The notes: generated from the sequence alone by a model not told the origin. A DNA stretch of 64,000 nucleotides from Atherix ibis (GCA_958298945.1 OY282607.1:49019020-49083019); one strand, 5' to 3'; counted from the first letter of the stretch, positions 1-10,620 are shown. Made by a program: numbers and translations.

Positions 1-868
1 ATTGCTGTATACACATCTGGTGTATGGATTTGATTAAAATCTGGTAGTAGTTAATTAACATCGATTCTTTCAACTTTTAGAAGTTTCGACAGTCGTTTAA
101 ATTCCAGTAAGTGTATTCAGTCTGCAAACGGGTCAAGAGGTCGATAAAATTGGCACAGAATCAAGAAATTTTTTTTTATTGTTCAAATAAAATACTTTGT
201 GGATTAGTGAATATTGTTCTTTATAATATAATGCACCAGTTATACATGCGCTCTGCTATAAAGTTTTGAAATCAATTCTCTTCGTTGTGTGCCAAAATTC
301 ATTTCTGTTGGGTCAAACTTGAATACATAATATATGCAATTAGATCTCAATTCTATCAAAGAAACTCAAAATAATTGGCTAAATACGGAGTGACTATCTA
401 CAACATGGACAGAATCGAATAATTAAATTTGGCAAAATATTTATGACTGATTAAAAAAAAATTTAATCAATAAAAAAAAAAACAGATAAAAATTATTGAA
501 ATTTGATTTCCCAAGTCGGACATACGAAAGAACACTTAAAACGATTTAGTATTTATTTTTAGCGCAATTAAGATGATGAATGCTTGTATGTGAGGGAGGG
601 AGTACATTCAAAAGTGAGCTCGAATTTTTTTATTCGCTTCGATAAAAATTCCTAAATGCAAAGAAGAATTATTGTGCAAAACTAGGTCATGCGATAAATA
701 TTTAAACAACTCAAACTTTTCAGACATTTTTGTTGTTCTACGTTGATTCGCCATGTTGAAAATATTCTATTAAAGCGTACACAAATGCCCATCGACGTGA
801 ATTTTAATAAACTGTTAAATTATATGCGTTATTTCTTAATGGTTTTTTTTGCAGAATTTCAAGTAACT
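1..868. other. Sdc upstream intron, no gene seen
   Basis: AT-rich sequence with many stop codons in every frame. I see no exon, no transposon terminus and no RNA gene. It is assigned to an Sdc intron because the first recognisable exon, at 16079, begins after an acceptor site in phase 0 and does not encode the protein start. Confidence 0.5.
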
Positions 869-948
869 TTTACTTTATTGCAAAGTTGAAAAGTCAAGAA
901 AATCTGAATAAAGATTTTCTTGACATTTCAACTTTGCAATAAAGTAAA
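869..948. repeat. Tight inverted repeat (36-bp arms, 8-nt loop)
   Basis: Arms 869-904 and 913-948 are reverse complements with one mismatch. The loop 905-912 reads TGAATAAA. No target duplication or transposase is visible. It is one of six such short-loop palindromes in the window, each with a different sequence. Confidence 0.9.
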
Positions 949-1332
949 TTTTTTCCACACCTCAGAATCCAATCATTATCTTTATTGCCTTTGTAATTAT
1001 AGTAAAGGCCAAATAACAAGATTAAAACTTTTGAATTATTTTGTTCCAAGATTATTATAACCCATTAGTAGTTTCCTAATTTGAAAATTCTACTAATTTG
1101 GGAGTATGCATTCCCAAAAATACCGTCTTTAACCCGTTAGATTAATGAAACTAATTACATTACGAAATCATAGTAACAGAATCTATTTGGGAAATACTCA
1201 TTTCTCTACGTTATTTCCAAGTGGTTCAAAATCTAGATTATTCTAATTTGCTTCCTATCCATGCTGGTTTTTCTCGGGCTAGTATCGTTGCTCTCATTAT
1301 ACTTCCACGCAATATTCGTACTTTTACTAAAA

Positions 1333-2580
1333 TACGAGGGTCGTTCAAAATCCGAGAAATTGCGCTCGTAGTGTCAGTAAAGATTTTTTTTTTGTAAGGA
1401 GCATTATCGACAGGAAAGCTGTCAAAATTTCAGCTCGATCCATAGCGTAGGTCAATTTCTATCATCGATTAAAGTTGACGACATTTGTTTGTGCATAACA
1501 ATGGAAAAAAGCGAGTTTAGGGCTGTCATCAAACATCTCCATTTGAAAGGCTTAAGCCCGAAAGAAATCAAAGCCGAGTTGGATGCAGTTCATGGCACAT
1601 CTACACCTGTGTTTGCGACGGTTTACAATTGGGTGAATGAATTTAAACGTGGCCGTTCATCCACAAAAGATGAACATCGTTCAGGACGCCCAGTTGAGGT
1701 GTCTACTCCTGAAATAATCGACAAAATCCACGATCTGATTTTGAACAAGGTACATATCACAAGGTACAGTCGCTTTAATTTTGCATGAAAAATTGTCTGT
1801 GAAAAAAATTTCGGCAAGATGGGTGCCGCGTTTGCTCTCAGAGGAGAATAAGCGCAACCGTGCAGTGGAGTCTGAGGCTATGTTGGCACTCTTTCATCGC
1901 AATCCTGCCGATTTCCTTTATCGATATGTCACTGTGGACGAAACCTGGATACACTACTACACTCCAGAAAAGAAGAGACAGTCATCACAGTGGATTTTCA
2001 AGGGTGAACGGGCTCCGAAGAAGGCAAAAACTGTGCCATCGGCCGGCAAGGTGATGGCCACGGTCTTTTGGGATTCGCAGGGCATCATTTTAATCGACTA
2101 CTTGGAAAAAGGAAAAACAATAACAGGACCGTATTACGCGTCGTTATTGCAATGGTTGAGCGAGGAAATCAAAGAGAAACGCCCCCATCTGAAGAAGAAA
2201 AAAATCCTCTTGCATCAGGACAATGCGCGTGTGCACACCTGCGCTGTTTCCATGGCCAAAATTGTGGAATTGAGAATGGAATTGTTACAGCATCCCGCTT
2301 TTTCACCAGATTTGGCCCCGAGTGACTATTTTCTTTTCCCCAATCTGAAGAAATGGCTTGGCGGACGACGGTTCACTTCCAACGAGGACGTCATTGCTCA
2401 AACGGATGAGTATTTTGCAGAACTTCCGAAATCCTATTTTTTGGACGGGATAAAAATTTTGGAAAAACGGTTGGAAAAGTGTATAGAGCTAAAAGGAGAT
2501 TATGTTAAAAAATACTTTTTTTTTTTTTAAAAACAGTTTTTTTCCATCTTTTTCTAAGGACTTATTGAACGACACTCGTA
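1333..2580 (+). mobile_element. Mariner family A, copy A1
   Basis: The element is bounded by TA dinucleotides, with inverted ends reading CGAGGGTCGTTCAA on the left and TTGAACGACACTCG on the right. The left end lacks about 11 bases (TAAGTCCTTAG) present in copies A3 and A5, so its left terminal repeat is damaged. It contains a broken DD34D transposase on the + strand. Four other copies of the same family lie at 30939, 38883, 48311 and 56483. Confidence 0.93.
1501..2530 (+). pseudogene. Mariner A1 transposase, frameshifted
   Basis: This is a DD34D mariner transposase relic, the nuclear DNA-cutting enzyme that would bind the element's inverted ends. It starts at ATG 1501 (MEKSEFRAVIKHL). The first helix-turn-helix is intact to about residue 80. 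Then about 46 bases are missing relative to copy A3, removing the second helix-turn-helix and shifting frame at about 1749. The second frame (1781-2530) runs uninterrupted through WVPRLL, the first Asp (VDETWIHYY), the second Asp (HQDNARVH) and, 34 residues later, the third (APSDYFLF). The natural stop is lost, giving a short tail of phenylalanines. All three catalytic aspartates survive, but the protein cannot be made in one piece. Confidence 0.9.
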
Positions 2581-2814
2581 GTTTCAGCTACATATGCGAA
2601 TGATACCACAGTACTAACATTTTATTGTAGAAAAATCTTTATCACTGCTTCCAATTAACCATAAAATTATTGTCTTTCTCTATAAAATTTGTGGATAGTT
2701 AAAATCAATGAGCAAAAATGTGTTCACATAGGATTTACTCTTCGCTGGAAATCACGTTATGCTATTTAGATCAATAGCAGAACTATTTGCATTTACAATA
2801 AAATACACTATCTT

Positions 2815-3245
2815 GGACTTTAAATTGATACTAGATCCACGTAGAATCTTTAAAAGACATTTACTTGACAAACGCTTGAAACTCCCACTAATTAAATACT
2901 AAAACCAATCTGGACTTATGGAAAAAAAACTATTTTACTCAACTAAGCTTTTCCCGGCTTCCATCGTATCCAATCCTTTCAATTAGCGTAAAAAAAGCTT
3001 TTCTGAGTCAGTAATTATTTCATTCGAAAATTCTTATCATTACATCGAAGCTACAGTACGTATCCCAATCCTTATCTATTCTTCGAAAACTTGGGTCCTC
3101 GGTATTACGAATTCTAAGCCGCGCTAGGATTCTCCGTGAAATCTTTGGCCTATTAAACGAAGATGGACGATTCTGGAGAGTAACTAATCAGCAGCAAGCT
3201 AGACACTTCATCTGAATGTATAAAGAGGATTCTTAACAGATTATC
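2815..3245 (+). mobile_element. Decayed LINE fragment, C-terminal reverse-transcriptase region
   Basis: Conceptual translation with frameshifts gives Jockey-like pieces. Around 2885-2925 there is a stretch resembling 'IKPVWTYGI'. At about 3090-3220 there is SKTWVLGI followed by ILREIFGLLNEDGRFWRV, which matches the segment after the reverse-transcriptase fingers in non-LTR elements (CETWVL... RILREIFGP..EDG.WRVR). There are many stops and no terminus can be placed. The two parts may come from two different elements. Confidence 0.45.
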
Positions 3246-3494
3246 TACAGTGGTGTCATTTGTAGTTTCTGACTCTCACTAGGCGGATGCGTTAACCAGG
3301 ACGATGACTGTATTAATTTAATATGGAAATACAGAAAACTTAATCGATGTTGAATGACCTCCTGAGCAAGGTTCGTCTATAAGAGACGTTGTGTTTGTGT
3401 AGTATCTAAGTGCCTGCAATGTCCGATCTGACGAGAAAAATACATTTTCTGACGATTTTAAAGACTTTTTTTTATATAAAAAGCTTAGTTAACA

Positions 3495-3720
3495 ATATGT
3501 CGTGGAGGTAAAAATTCATTTTGACTCATCTTCTTGTTTCACATTTTTATCAGTTTCCGTTGTTGATGGTCTCCTTGAGCGATGTTCGACTTCCACTACT
3601 TTTCAGCCTTTTGTGCCACCGAAAAACTGCGGTGCTTTTGATTAAAAATATTCGCCATAAGCTCGTTGTAATTTTTCGTAATCCAAACTTGCTGATTCAC
3701 CAAACTTAACACAAAATTTT
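3495..3720 (-). pseudogene. Decayed mariner-type N-terminal helix-turn-helix (HTH_48) remnant
   Basis: On the minus strand, pieces resembling NIKFCVKFGESAS, LQRAYGEYF and a short SRTSLKETINN stretch recall the HTH_48 domain of mariner/SETMAR-type transposases (the 'IKFCVKLGKSA..TLEMLRQAYGE..SR..VFEWHKRF' pattern). There are at least two frameshifts and no catalytic domain. The + strand open frame over the same bases looks like an antisense shadow. Confidence 0.4.
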
Positions 3721-5368
3721 ATGTTCAACTTTTCATTACGCACTACAAAAACACAACTACCGACGTAAAGACAATGTCTCCTGTTTCTATAAACAGTGTT
3801 CCAGTGAATTTACTGATTGAATTTACTGAGTTTACCACGAATCCTATTTTCGGACGTACACGTACCACAAGGCGCACCGACATCTCCTCCTTTACCTTTT
3901 CTAATATTTATACACGAGCGATGTATCAAACATTACAAAGATATTCATCATTCCTTTAGCACAAGTGATTTATATATATAAAAAAAGTGATCATGCTCAA
4001 TAAATTCAAAGTTCAAACTTATACTGCATGCCTATTAAGGGAATAACGCACAAGCTTCGTAAAGGGGAAGTCAGCAGTGTTACGGGATTGCTTTCAGTGA
4101 CACCAGTATCTTTATTTTTCTGCCACATCTCATCGCTATGAATTATTTCCTAATGTCCAGCACAAGATTTCGAATCGATAATATCGTTAAGACGAACGAA
4201 TAATAAATTTGATTTTCGTTCCATGCAAGAGATATTCTCTGAAAAATATTCGGTCGGTTTTCGAAAATATAAGTTAGAGTACATATTATAATGAATCATT
4301 GAACGACCTTCACTAGCCTGCAGTTCATTATTTGAGATGTAGAAAAAAACTGTCTTGCCAAGAACATGTATTTTATTGTATAAAGCCTCAGTTGGCATAA
4401 CAGGAGGAAAAAAGGCGAAAAGATTATTCATTCGTATAGAAAAAAGTTAAAGAGAAAAATCCGTGCACAAATCCTCGGTTTGATTTATTATTAGAATTTC
4501 GAATTTCGACCTTTGGAGTACAAATTAAATGGTCAACTTTTGTATTTTATTATCAAGATTTTATGTCTTTTATTTAAGATGTTAGATAGCACAAAATAGA
4601 ACTGACATAAAATATTTAGTACTATTTCAAATACTTTTATATTTAATACTATATCCCTTAGGATAGCCTAGTTATTAAATGTTTCTTAGTTATATTTATG
4701 TGATGTATATTATAATTCATGGAGTAGTAGTCATCCTATTATATTCTATTACAGCTATAATAAAAAGTAAAAAATATATCATCTTTGAAAGAACTTCTAT
4801 TCATTACGCAAAAATGTTTGCTATCATTTGTTTATGGGTCCGAAATTTCAACTTGTTAATACAAATTATTATTTATAATACAATACAATAAAAAATAGTT
4901 ATTTGCTACAAATGTTTCTTGATTAATTTTGATCTAGTAAAAGACACGTTTTTTGCTTCATAAAATTATAGCTTGAATTTTCTCTAAGAATAAATTCCAA
5001 ATAATTTCAACTTAATTACAGACATTTCAGTTTAGCAATATCTAAAAAAATTGTCCACAAATAATGCTTTGTATTTTAATATTTAATCGTTTAACTGATA
5101 GTCACGCAAAAGAAAAAGCTTGTTTTAACTGCAACTGCAAAGAAGCTATCAAGGAAAAAAATTAAACTTCCGATCTTATAGATAAAGTTTCAATCACTCA
5201 GAAACGGCTATAATGCTCACATTTGTTGTGTAAAATTTTTTTACCATCAAAAACTGAGGCAAGAAATACTACAGTACCGCAGCGGTAGGGGCAATTAAAA
5301 AAAATAACAATTCCGACTTTTTATTCATCCCAACACTTATTAACAATAAATTTCTAGTTGTCAGCTAA
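3721..5368. other. Intron, no gene seen
   Basis: AT-rich sequence with only short open frames that lack recognisable domains. No terminal repeats were found. The poly-T run ending at about 5380 belongs to the tail of the retrotransposon to the right. Confidence 0.45.
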
Positions 5369-5436
5369 TTTTTTTTTTTTATATTTGACAGGTTTTCATT
5401 TCTATGTTACACATAGACATGAGAACCCAGTCACTC

Positions 5437-7374
5437 CTATGGAGCATATAGCGGCACTAGAGCCTCTGTGAACTCTCTCCATCTGCTTCTGTCTTGAGCC
5501 AGTCTTTTTACTTCCGACCATGATTTGCCAGTTTGTTGGTGTTCGCGCTCGACCGATCTTCTCCAAGTGGTCCTTGGACGTCCTCTGCTGCGATTGCCCT
5601 GTGGGTTCCAATCTAGTGCCATCCTTGCTATGTCCGTAGGTGGTTTTCGCAAGGTGTGGCCAATCCAACTCCATTTCCTGCGTTTGATGTTATCTAGCAG
5701 GGGTATTTGCTTCGTGAGAAGTAGCAGCTCATCGTTCGTTATCCAGTTTGGCCAGAAGATCTTGCTTATACGCCTCAAGCATCTGTTCACAAATGCCTGA
5801 GGCTTACGAGTTGTGCTGTCTGTTACTTTCCATGTTTTGCAGCCGTACAGCAGGACTGGCTTGACGTTTGAGTTGAATATTCGAAGTTTGAGTGCTATGG
5901 AGAGGTGATTGGAACGCCATACGTTCCCAAGTGAGGTGTACGCTTGTCGCGCCTTGTTGATGCGCGTTTGGATGTCTATTTCAGTTCCACCATCCTTGCT
6001 GAGCATGCTGCCAAGGTAACAGAACTTTTCGACATCTTCAATTTGGGTACCGTGTAGCATCAAGGGTCTCTCGCAGGTGGCGCCGACACGCATCAATTTG
6101 GTCTTCTTGATGTTGATTCTAATCCCAACTTTTTCGGCGTTGGAGGCCAGAGCATTCAGTTTCTCCTGAATGCCGTTGAAGGTGTGGGACATGAGGCATA
6201 TGTCGTCGGCGTAGTCCAGGTCGTGGAGCTTCTCACGCAGTGTCCACTGGATACCGTTGCTGGGTGTGCTGTTAGTGCGTTGAAGAACTAGGTCTAGGGC
6301 GATTATGAAGAGGATAGGCGAGATTATGCAACCCTGCCTGACTTCTCTCGAGATGTTGAATGTATCGCTGTTTCGTCCTTTGAAACGCACTCTACACGGG
6401 GCCTCGCGGTATAGTTCTCGGATGAGATCGATTATGGCCTGCGGGATGCCTAGTTCAGCCAGAGCACTCCAGATGGCGTCGCGAGAAATCATGTCGAAGG
6501 CTCTTTCGAAGTCAACGAAGAGAAGATAGAGCGGGCTGTTCCATTCGTTCGACTGTTCAATGATCATTCTTAGGCTGTTGATGTGATCAATACAGGAGCG
6601 GTTTGGTCTAAAGCCAGACTGCTCGTTGCGGAGGGCACTTTCCACTGTTGGAGTGATGCGAGTCAGGACGATTGATGCGATTAGTTTCTGGATGGTGTTC
6701 AGCAGAGTGATTCCCCTCCAATTTTTGCAATTGCCAAGGTCACCTTTCTTCGGGATGGTGATAATTACTCCTTCTTTCCAGCTGTCCGGGAAGTGGCATT
6801 GTGTCCAGGCTTTTGCGATTATAGGATGCAACAGCGAGGCCAGGAGTGGTGGATCAAACTTCAGAACTTCTGGGGCCAGGTTGTCAGGTCCGGGTGCTTT
6901 ACTGTACTTAAGCTTGTTGATTGCTGTTGTGATCTCCGTAATCGTAGGCGGTGTTGTTGGGATGGATCTTCGTGGGTTTCTGCGCATCACTGTAGGAGGA
7001 AGATGGAATTCTGGAGCTATTGGAAGGGATTCTGAGAAGAATTCCTTCCAGCGGTCGAGTTGTTCTTCATCCGTGGAGAGAGTTTGACCGTCTTTGTCCT
7101 TAAGTGGTGGCAGTGAGTGTGTTATTTTTCCGGATAGTTTGCGAATTGATGCATAGACACTGCGGATATCGCTCCGGTGTGCAGCGGCTTCTGCTTCGCT
7201 CGCTATTTCGTTGAAGTAGTTCCTCTTGTCATCCCTTGCCATGCGTTTGACCATCTTTTGAGCAAGGTCGTACCTCGTCTGTAGATGGTGCCTTTCCTCG
7301 CGAGTTTGAGCAGTTTGGAGTAGACCTTTCAGCTTTCTTCGTTTTCCTATTTGAGTCCAGGTTGACTCGCGGAT
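5437..7374 (-). pseudogene. Retrotransposon reverse-transcriptase part, downstream of an in-frame TGA
   Basis: This is the downstream part of the element's single frame. It is uninterrupted from the codon after TGA 7377-7375 to the stop at 5437; the first internal Met is at 7254. It copies element RNA into DNA at the target. Visible blocks are: the finger region YSKAPGPDNLAPEVLK; SWKEGVIITIPKKGD; NWRGITLLNTIQKL; SGFRPNRSCIDHI; motif A LLFVDFERAFD; motif B REVRQGCIISP; motif C DYADDICLM; CYLGSML; the thumb/C-terminal LLYGCKTWKV; and a final GRPRTTWRRSVERE...WSEVKRLAQDRSRWR block common in RTE-like elements. All catalytic aspartates are present. The ORF alone is 605 aa from the internal Met and would lack the endonuclease. 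Confidence 0.88.
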
Positions 7375-8379
7375 TCACTCTTTCCTCTTGTAGTTCCGAA
7401 AGCCCGTTGCTTCCTCTGCAGCGGACTTTAGTTTGTCCAGTAGAGAAGGCCATGTCAGCCTTTCGGCATTGTGGCTAACTTCCTCGGCTGTCTCTGGATT
7501 CTGCAGGCGTTGGATGTCGTGCCTGCGTTCTGCGCGATCTTGTTGTTTCTTAGTTGCCGTAGGCCTTAGTCTGACCACCCCAAGTAACAGCTGATGGTCG
7601 CTGTATATGTCAGCTCCTCGGATTGTCTTGACGTCCAGGAGCGATCCGAGGAATTTTTTGCTTATCAGGATGTGGTCCATCTGGTTGCGGGTCACGCGAT
7701 CCGGAGACTGCCAGGTGTATTTATGGATGTTCTTGTGAGGAAACTTGGTGCCACCGATGAATAGTTGATGAGTTGAGCAGAGGTCAGTGAGACGGTTCCC
7801 GTTGTCATTTCCCTCTGCATGAAGGCTGTGTGTTCCAATGATCGAGCGAAGATCAGTGTTGTCCCGGCCTATTTTAGCGTTAAAGTCGCCCATTACAATT
7901 TTGATGTCGCTCTTCAAGGCAAATTGAATGCACGTCTCTAATTGGTGGTAGAAGGCTTCTTTATTGGCGTCATCATCTACTTCAGTTGGGGCATAGCACT
8001 GCACGATGGTGATGTTTCGGAACTTCGAGTGGAACGTGGCTGTCAGAAGGCGGTCGGAGACCGGTTTGTAGCCCATGAGAGATCTCTTTGCGTTGGCTGA
8101 TAGGATTAATCCGACTCCACAGTGGTGTCCACTGTCGTTGCCGCTGTAGATGAAGTGTTCACCCGTCTGCGTTGCGAGGATTCCTTGATGTTTCCACCTT
8201 GTTTCGGAGATTCCCAGGATGTCGAGATTGTAGCGTCGCATTTCGGAAGTAGCTTGCGCCAGACGAGAAGTTTGGGAGAGAGTCCGCACGTTCCAGGTAC
8301 CTATTCGGGTTGTTCGGTGAAAGCCAAATGTCGTTTTGCCTGAGGTATTGTCCGGATGATTACTCTTGTGCTGTTTCAT
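7375..8379 (-). pseudogene. Retrotransposon AP-endonuclease part, ends at premature TGA
   Basis: This is the upstream part of the same frame. The first ATG is at 8379 (MKQHKSNHPDN); the frame is also open for 16 codons upstream, to a TGA. The exonuclease-endonuclease-phosphatase fold is clear: RIGTWNVRTL, ILGISETRWKHQG (catalytic Glu), VQCYAPTEVDDD, IVMGDFNAKIG (Asp/Asn), YTWQSPDRVTRNQMDHI and YSDHQLLLGV (Asp-His pair). This enzyme nicks the target DNA to prime reverse transcription. TGA 7377-7375 is in the same frame as the downstream part, so one substitution separates the two halves. Genome pipelines often name such proteins 'craniofacial development protein 2-like'. Confidence 0.88.
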
Positions 8380-8515
8380 GATAAGATGTTTTTCTATGGC
8401 TTGCGGCTTATCAGGCCAGCGAAGCAACCCTCAGTGACGTTGGGGGACCCTACGGACTACATATGTAAGGCTTGTAGTCGGCCTCTCACCCCGGCACCAA
8501 TGCCGAGATGGCGGC

Positions 8516-8534
8516 AGCGGGAGTCGAACCCGCT
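8516..8534 (-). other. tRNA T-arm-like hairpin in retrotransposon leader
   Basis: On the minus strand a six-base-pair stem AGCGGG/CCCGCT closes a seven-nucleotide loop TTCGACT. That is the geometry and loop sequence of a tRNA T arm and contains a good RNA polymerase III B-box core (GGTTCGACTCC). No other tRNA arms are recognisable around it, so this is not a tRNA gene. It sits just downstream of the 5S-like module. Confidence 0.6.
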
Positions 8535-8540
8535 ACCTAC

Positions 8541-8654
8541 CTGCGACACGCGGTTTTCCCAAGCGGTCACCCATCCGAGTACTAACCACGCCCAGTCCTG
8601 CTTAACTTCGGTGATGTGACGAGAACCGGTGGATCCAGGATGGCACGGTCGCAG
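8541..8654 (-). rRNA. 5S rRNA-like module (retrotransposon leader, probably not a host 5S gene)
   Basis: The 114-nt minus-strand segment aligns along its whole length with insect 5S rRNA: ACCGGTTCTCGTC, TCACCGAAGTTAAGCA, GTGGTTAGTACT, GGATGGGTGACCGC and TTGGGAAAACCGCGTG all follow the 5S order. The internal promoter is present: an A-box-like region at 8596-8607 and a C-box-like region at 8556-8576. The ends CTGCGAC and GTCGCAG can form a seven-base-pair terminal helix, although these bases differ from the usual 5S ends. It directly precedes the RTE-like ORF in the same orientation and lacks an obvious T-run terminator, so I read it as a promoter module of the element. A chance template-switch chimera is the alternative. 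Confidence 0.75.
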
Positions 8655-8859
8655 ATCGTTAGCTCATTAGACAATCCCAATTTGCCAACAGATCACTTCT
8701 GTGTCCAGAAGTGTGCCTTGGCTCAGTCTACATTAAAGCGCGTTGCGTTTTGTATTGGGACAATCCATTTTCACACTATTACAGTACAGAGTATCTCCCC
8801 AATAGTTCTGAACAGGGTGTTCTTGCAAACAGTTAAAGTTACTACGTGAGCTTATTCAC

Positions 8860-9403
8860 CTAACCATTTCTTCCCGAATTTTTCTAAATAGATGAAAAAC
8901 GTCATTTTCCCAACCAGTCCCCAAAATGAATCAGCAAATCTTTTTATCTCCAGTTACCGACCCGATGCACTAATATTTCCTTACCATTTTTTCTAAGGTC
9001 TTGGAAACGACGATAAACCATCATCTAATGAAATATCTTAAATAACGGCAGCTCCTCAGTGATCGTCAATATAGTTACCGTAGCAGTAGATCCACTGATG
9101 TATGTTAAGCCGAAAAGTAGCACCACACTCTCCATTTATCTGGGAAAATGTAGAATTATTGAATTTGGCATTTCACAGAGTGAAAGTTAAGTTAAAGTAA
9201 TCAAATTCTTCCATAGACAGCATATTACTATGGGGTCCGAGGAACACAATGGATTTCAATACCTCCAAAACTAAATGGTATCGCCTGTCTCCACAAAGCG
9301 AAACCCGAATCCCCAGCCACTATCCATAAATGGCACTTGCTTAACTGAAACTGAAAAACTTTCCATGCTTGGTATGTGTGTTAATGACTAACTCCAAGTC
9401 ATA
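8860..9403 (+). mobile_element. Decayed Jockey-like LINE fragment
   Basis: Frameshifted translation yields KVLETTINHHLMKYL..LLSDRQYSYRSSRSTD near 8995-9110 (reverse-transcriptase blocks before motif A). After a deletion, it yields TKRNPNPQPLSINGTCL and TETEKLSMLG near 9290-9375 (the block after motif C). Mariner C1 begins at 9404, and the LINE reading fades there, so C1 probably inserted into it. Confidence 0.55.
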
Positions 9404-10300
9404 TACGAGGTCTGTTCAAAAATTTTGTGTTTTTTTTCCAAAAATTATGTATTTATTGAAGAATATCTATTTTGTCCCCTTCAAAGTAATTCCCACCAGA
9501 TATTATACACTTGTGCCAACGTTTTTTTCAATCCTCGAAGCACTTCAAAAATCATTTTTTGTGATCTTGTTCAGTTCCTCCTTCGATGCCGTCTTACTCT
9601 CCTCAATCGTAGCGTAGCATCGTCCTTTCATGAGGCTCTTCAGTTTCGGGCACCAAAAAAAGTCACAGGGGGCCAGATCTGGGGAATTCGGTGGCTGCGG
9701 TATTATTAGTGTGTTGTTTTTGGCCAAAAATTCGCGCACAAGCAACGATGCGTCTGGAGGTGCGTTATCATGGTGCAAAAGCAAATTTTTGTTCTTCCAC
9801 AAATCAGGGCGTTTCTGGCGGATTGCTTCGCGCAACTTGCGCATAACTTGAAGGTAATATTCCTTATTGACCGTTGCACCCTGTGGCTCATGATGCACCA
9901 CGCCCCTGCAATCGAATAAAACTGTAAGCAAAACCTTCACATTCGATCGAACTTGGCGCCCTTTTTTCGGTCTTGGCTCGTACGGCAGCTTCCATTTGGA
10001 TGATTGAGCTTTGGTTTCCACATCATAACCATAAACATATGATTCGTCACCAGTTATGACCCTCTGAAGTAAATTTGGGTCGTCGTGGACAGAGTCCAAC
10101 AGCTCCTTAGGAATGTTAATGCGCTGCTGTTTTTGGTCGAAAATGGGCAAAAATCGAAGACGGTTGTGACAAAGAAGCTGTCACAAATTAACTGAACATT
10201 CAAAATGGCCGAACTTGTCGGCATAAGTGAGAGAGATGAGTACCAACATAACACAACAACAAAAAATCGAAAATCGAATATACGTAACCCGCGGTTATTC
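9404..10300 (-). mobile_element. Mariner family C, copy C1, 5' end missing
   Basis: The left end is intact: TA followed by CGAGGTCTGTTCAAAAA. The element runs on the minus strand to about 10300, where the sequence that precedes the terminal repeat in C2 and C3 (ACCCGCGG) is followed by unrelated mariner G sequence, so one terminal repeat is lost. It lacks the tandem duplication that C2 and C3 share. Confidence 0.85.
9545..10150 (-). pseudogene. Mariner C1 transposase catalytic domain
   Basis: A 201-aa open frame covers only the catalytic half of a mariner transposase. First Asp is in ITGDESYVYGYD, the second in LLHHDNAPPD, and the third, 34 residues later, in SPDLAPCDFFW. The N-terminal DNA-binding region (about 140 residues) is absent, and this is also true of C2 and C3. 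The usual HDNAPAH reads HDNAPPD, and PPYSPD reads PPNSPD. The frame ends at a stop inside KNDF, before the normal C terminus. Not expected to be active. Confidence 0.85.
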
Positions 10301-10302
10301 AG

Positions 10303-10620
10303 AAAAGTTGTTGTTCTCCATTAGGAGCTTGGTTGGGAGGTTTTGATGCATCAAAACTCACCAGAAACTCCAGGAGCTTGGTTGGGAGGTTTTGATGCAT
10401 CCACTTTATAGTCCGGACTTGGCATCAACCGATTACCATCTATTTTTACCATTGCCATACTACCTTAGTAATAAGAAATTGTCATTAAGAGAACATTGTT
10501 AAAATCGCTCAGTTCAAGGACTTCAATGAGAGAGGCATTATGAAATTACCTTTAAAATGTGAAAATGAGCTTCGTTGCTAAAAATGATTTTCGATTAAAT
10601 GCCATTTTTACAGAACGCCC
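10303..10620 (+). mobile_element. Mariner family G fragment G1 (3' half)
   Basis: Matches the 3' part of G2 at about 15030-15310, including the reading GWEVLMHPLYSPDLASTDYH. The stretch GGAGCTTGGTTGGGAGG..GATGCATC is present twice (10324-10353 and 10372-10401), a local duplication of 48 bases. There are no terminal repeats and no intact frame. Confidence 0.6.

Larger units (their letters stand above)
5369..8654 (-). mobile_element. RTE-like non-LTR retrotransposon, nearly full length
   Basis: The minus-strand element is about 3.3 kb. In its own direction it has a 5S-rRNA-like leader (8654-8541), a T-arm-like hairpin (8534-8516), a short 5' UTR, and one long frame of about 980 codons. That frame encodes an apurinic-type endonuclease followed by reverse transcriptase, then a short 3' UTR and an A-rich tail (about 5382-5369). 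The frame is broken by a single TGA. Its base composition is much more GC-rich than the surrounding intron, suggesting recent arrival. The clade call (RTE-like) rests on the single-ORF endonuclease/reverse-transcriptase design and length, so it is tentative. Clear target-site duplications were not found. Confidence 0.85.

Noticed and set aside
3521..3959. Two + strand frames of about 60 codons as small genes
   Set aside because: No recognisable domain or conservation; the first overlaps an antisense transposase-like remnant.
5525..8350. Several + strand open frames over the retrotransposon
   Set aside because: They are antisense to the clear endonuclease and reverse-transcriptase frames and contain no domains.
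8516..8534. A tRNA gene
   Set aside because: Only a T-arm-like hairpin is present; no D arm, anticodon arm or acceptor stem can be drawn around it.
8541..8654. A host 5S rRNA gene
   Set aside because: It aligns end to end with 5S, but several conserved stems differ, no T-run terminator follows directly, and it is joined to a retrotransposon frame in the same orientation. A leader module is more likely.
5340..8700. Target-site duplication for the RTE-like element
   Set aside because: Compared bases beyond the A-rich tail (about 5369) with those beyond the 5S-like head (about 8655); only weak partial similarity, not claimable.
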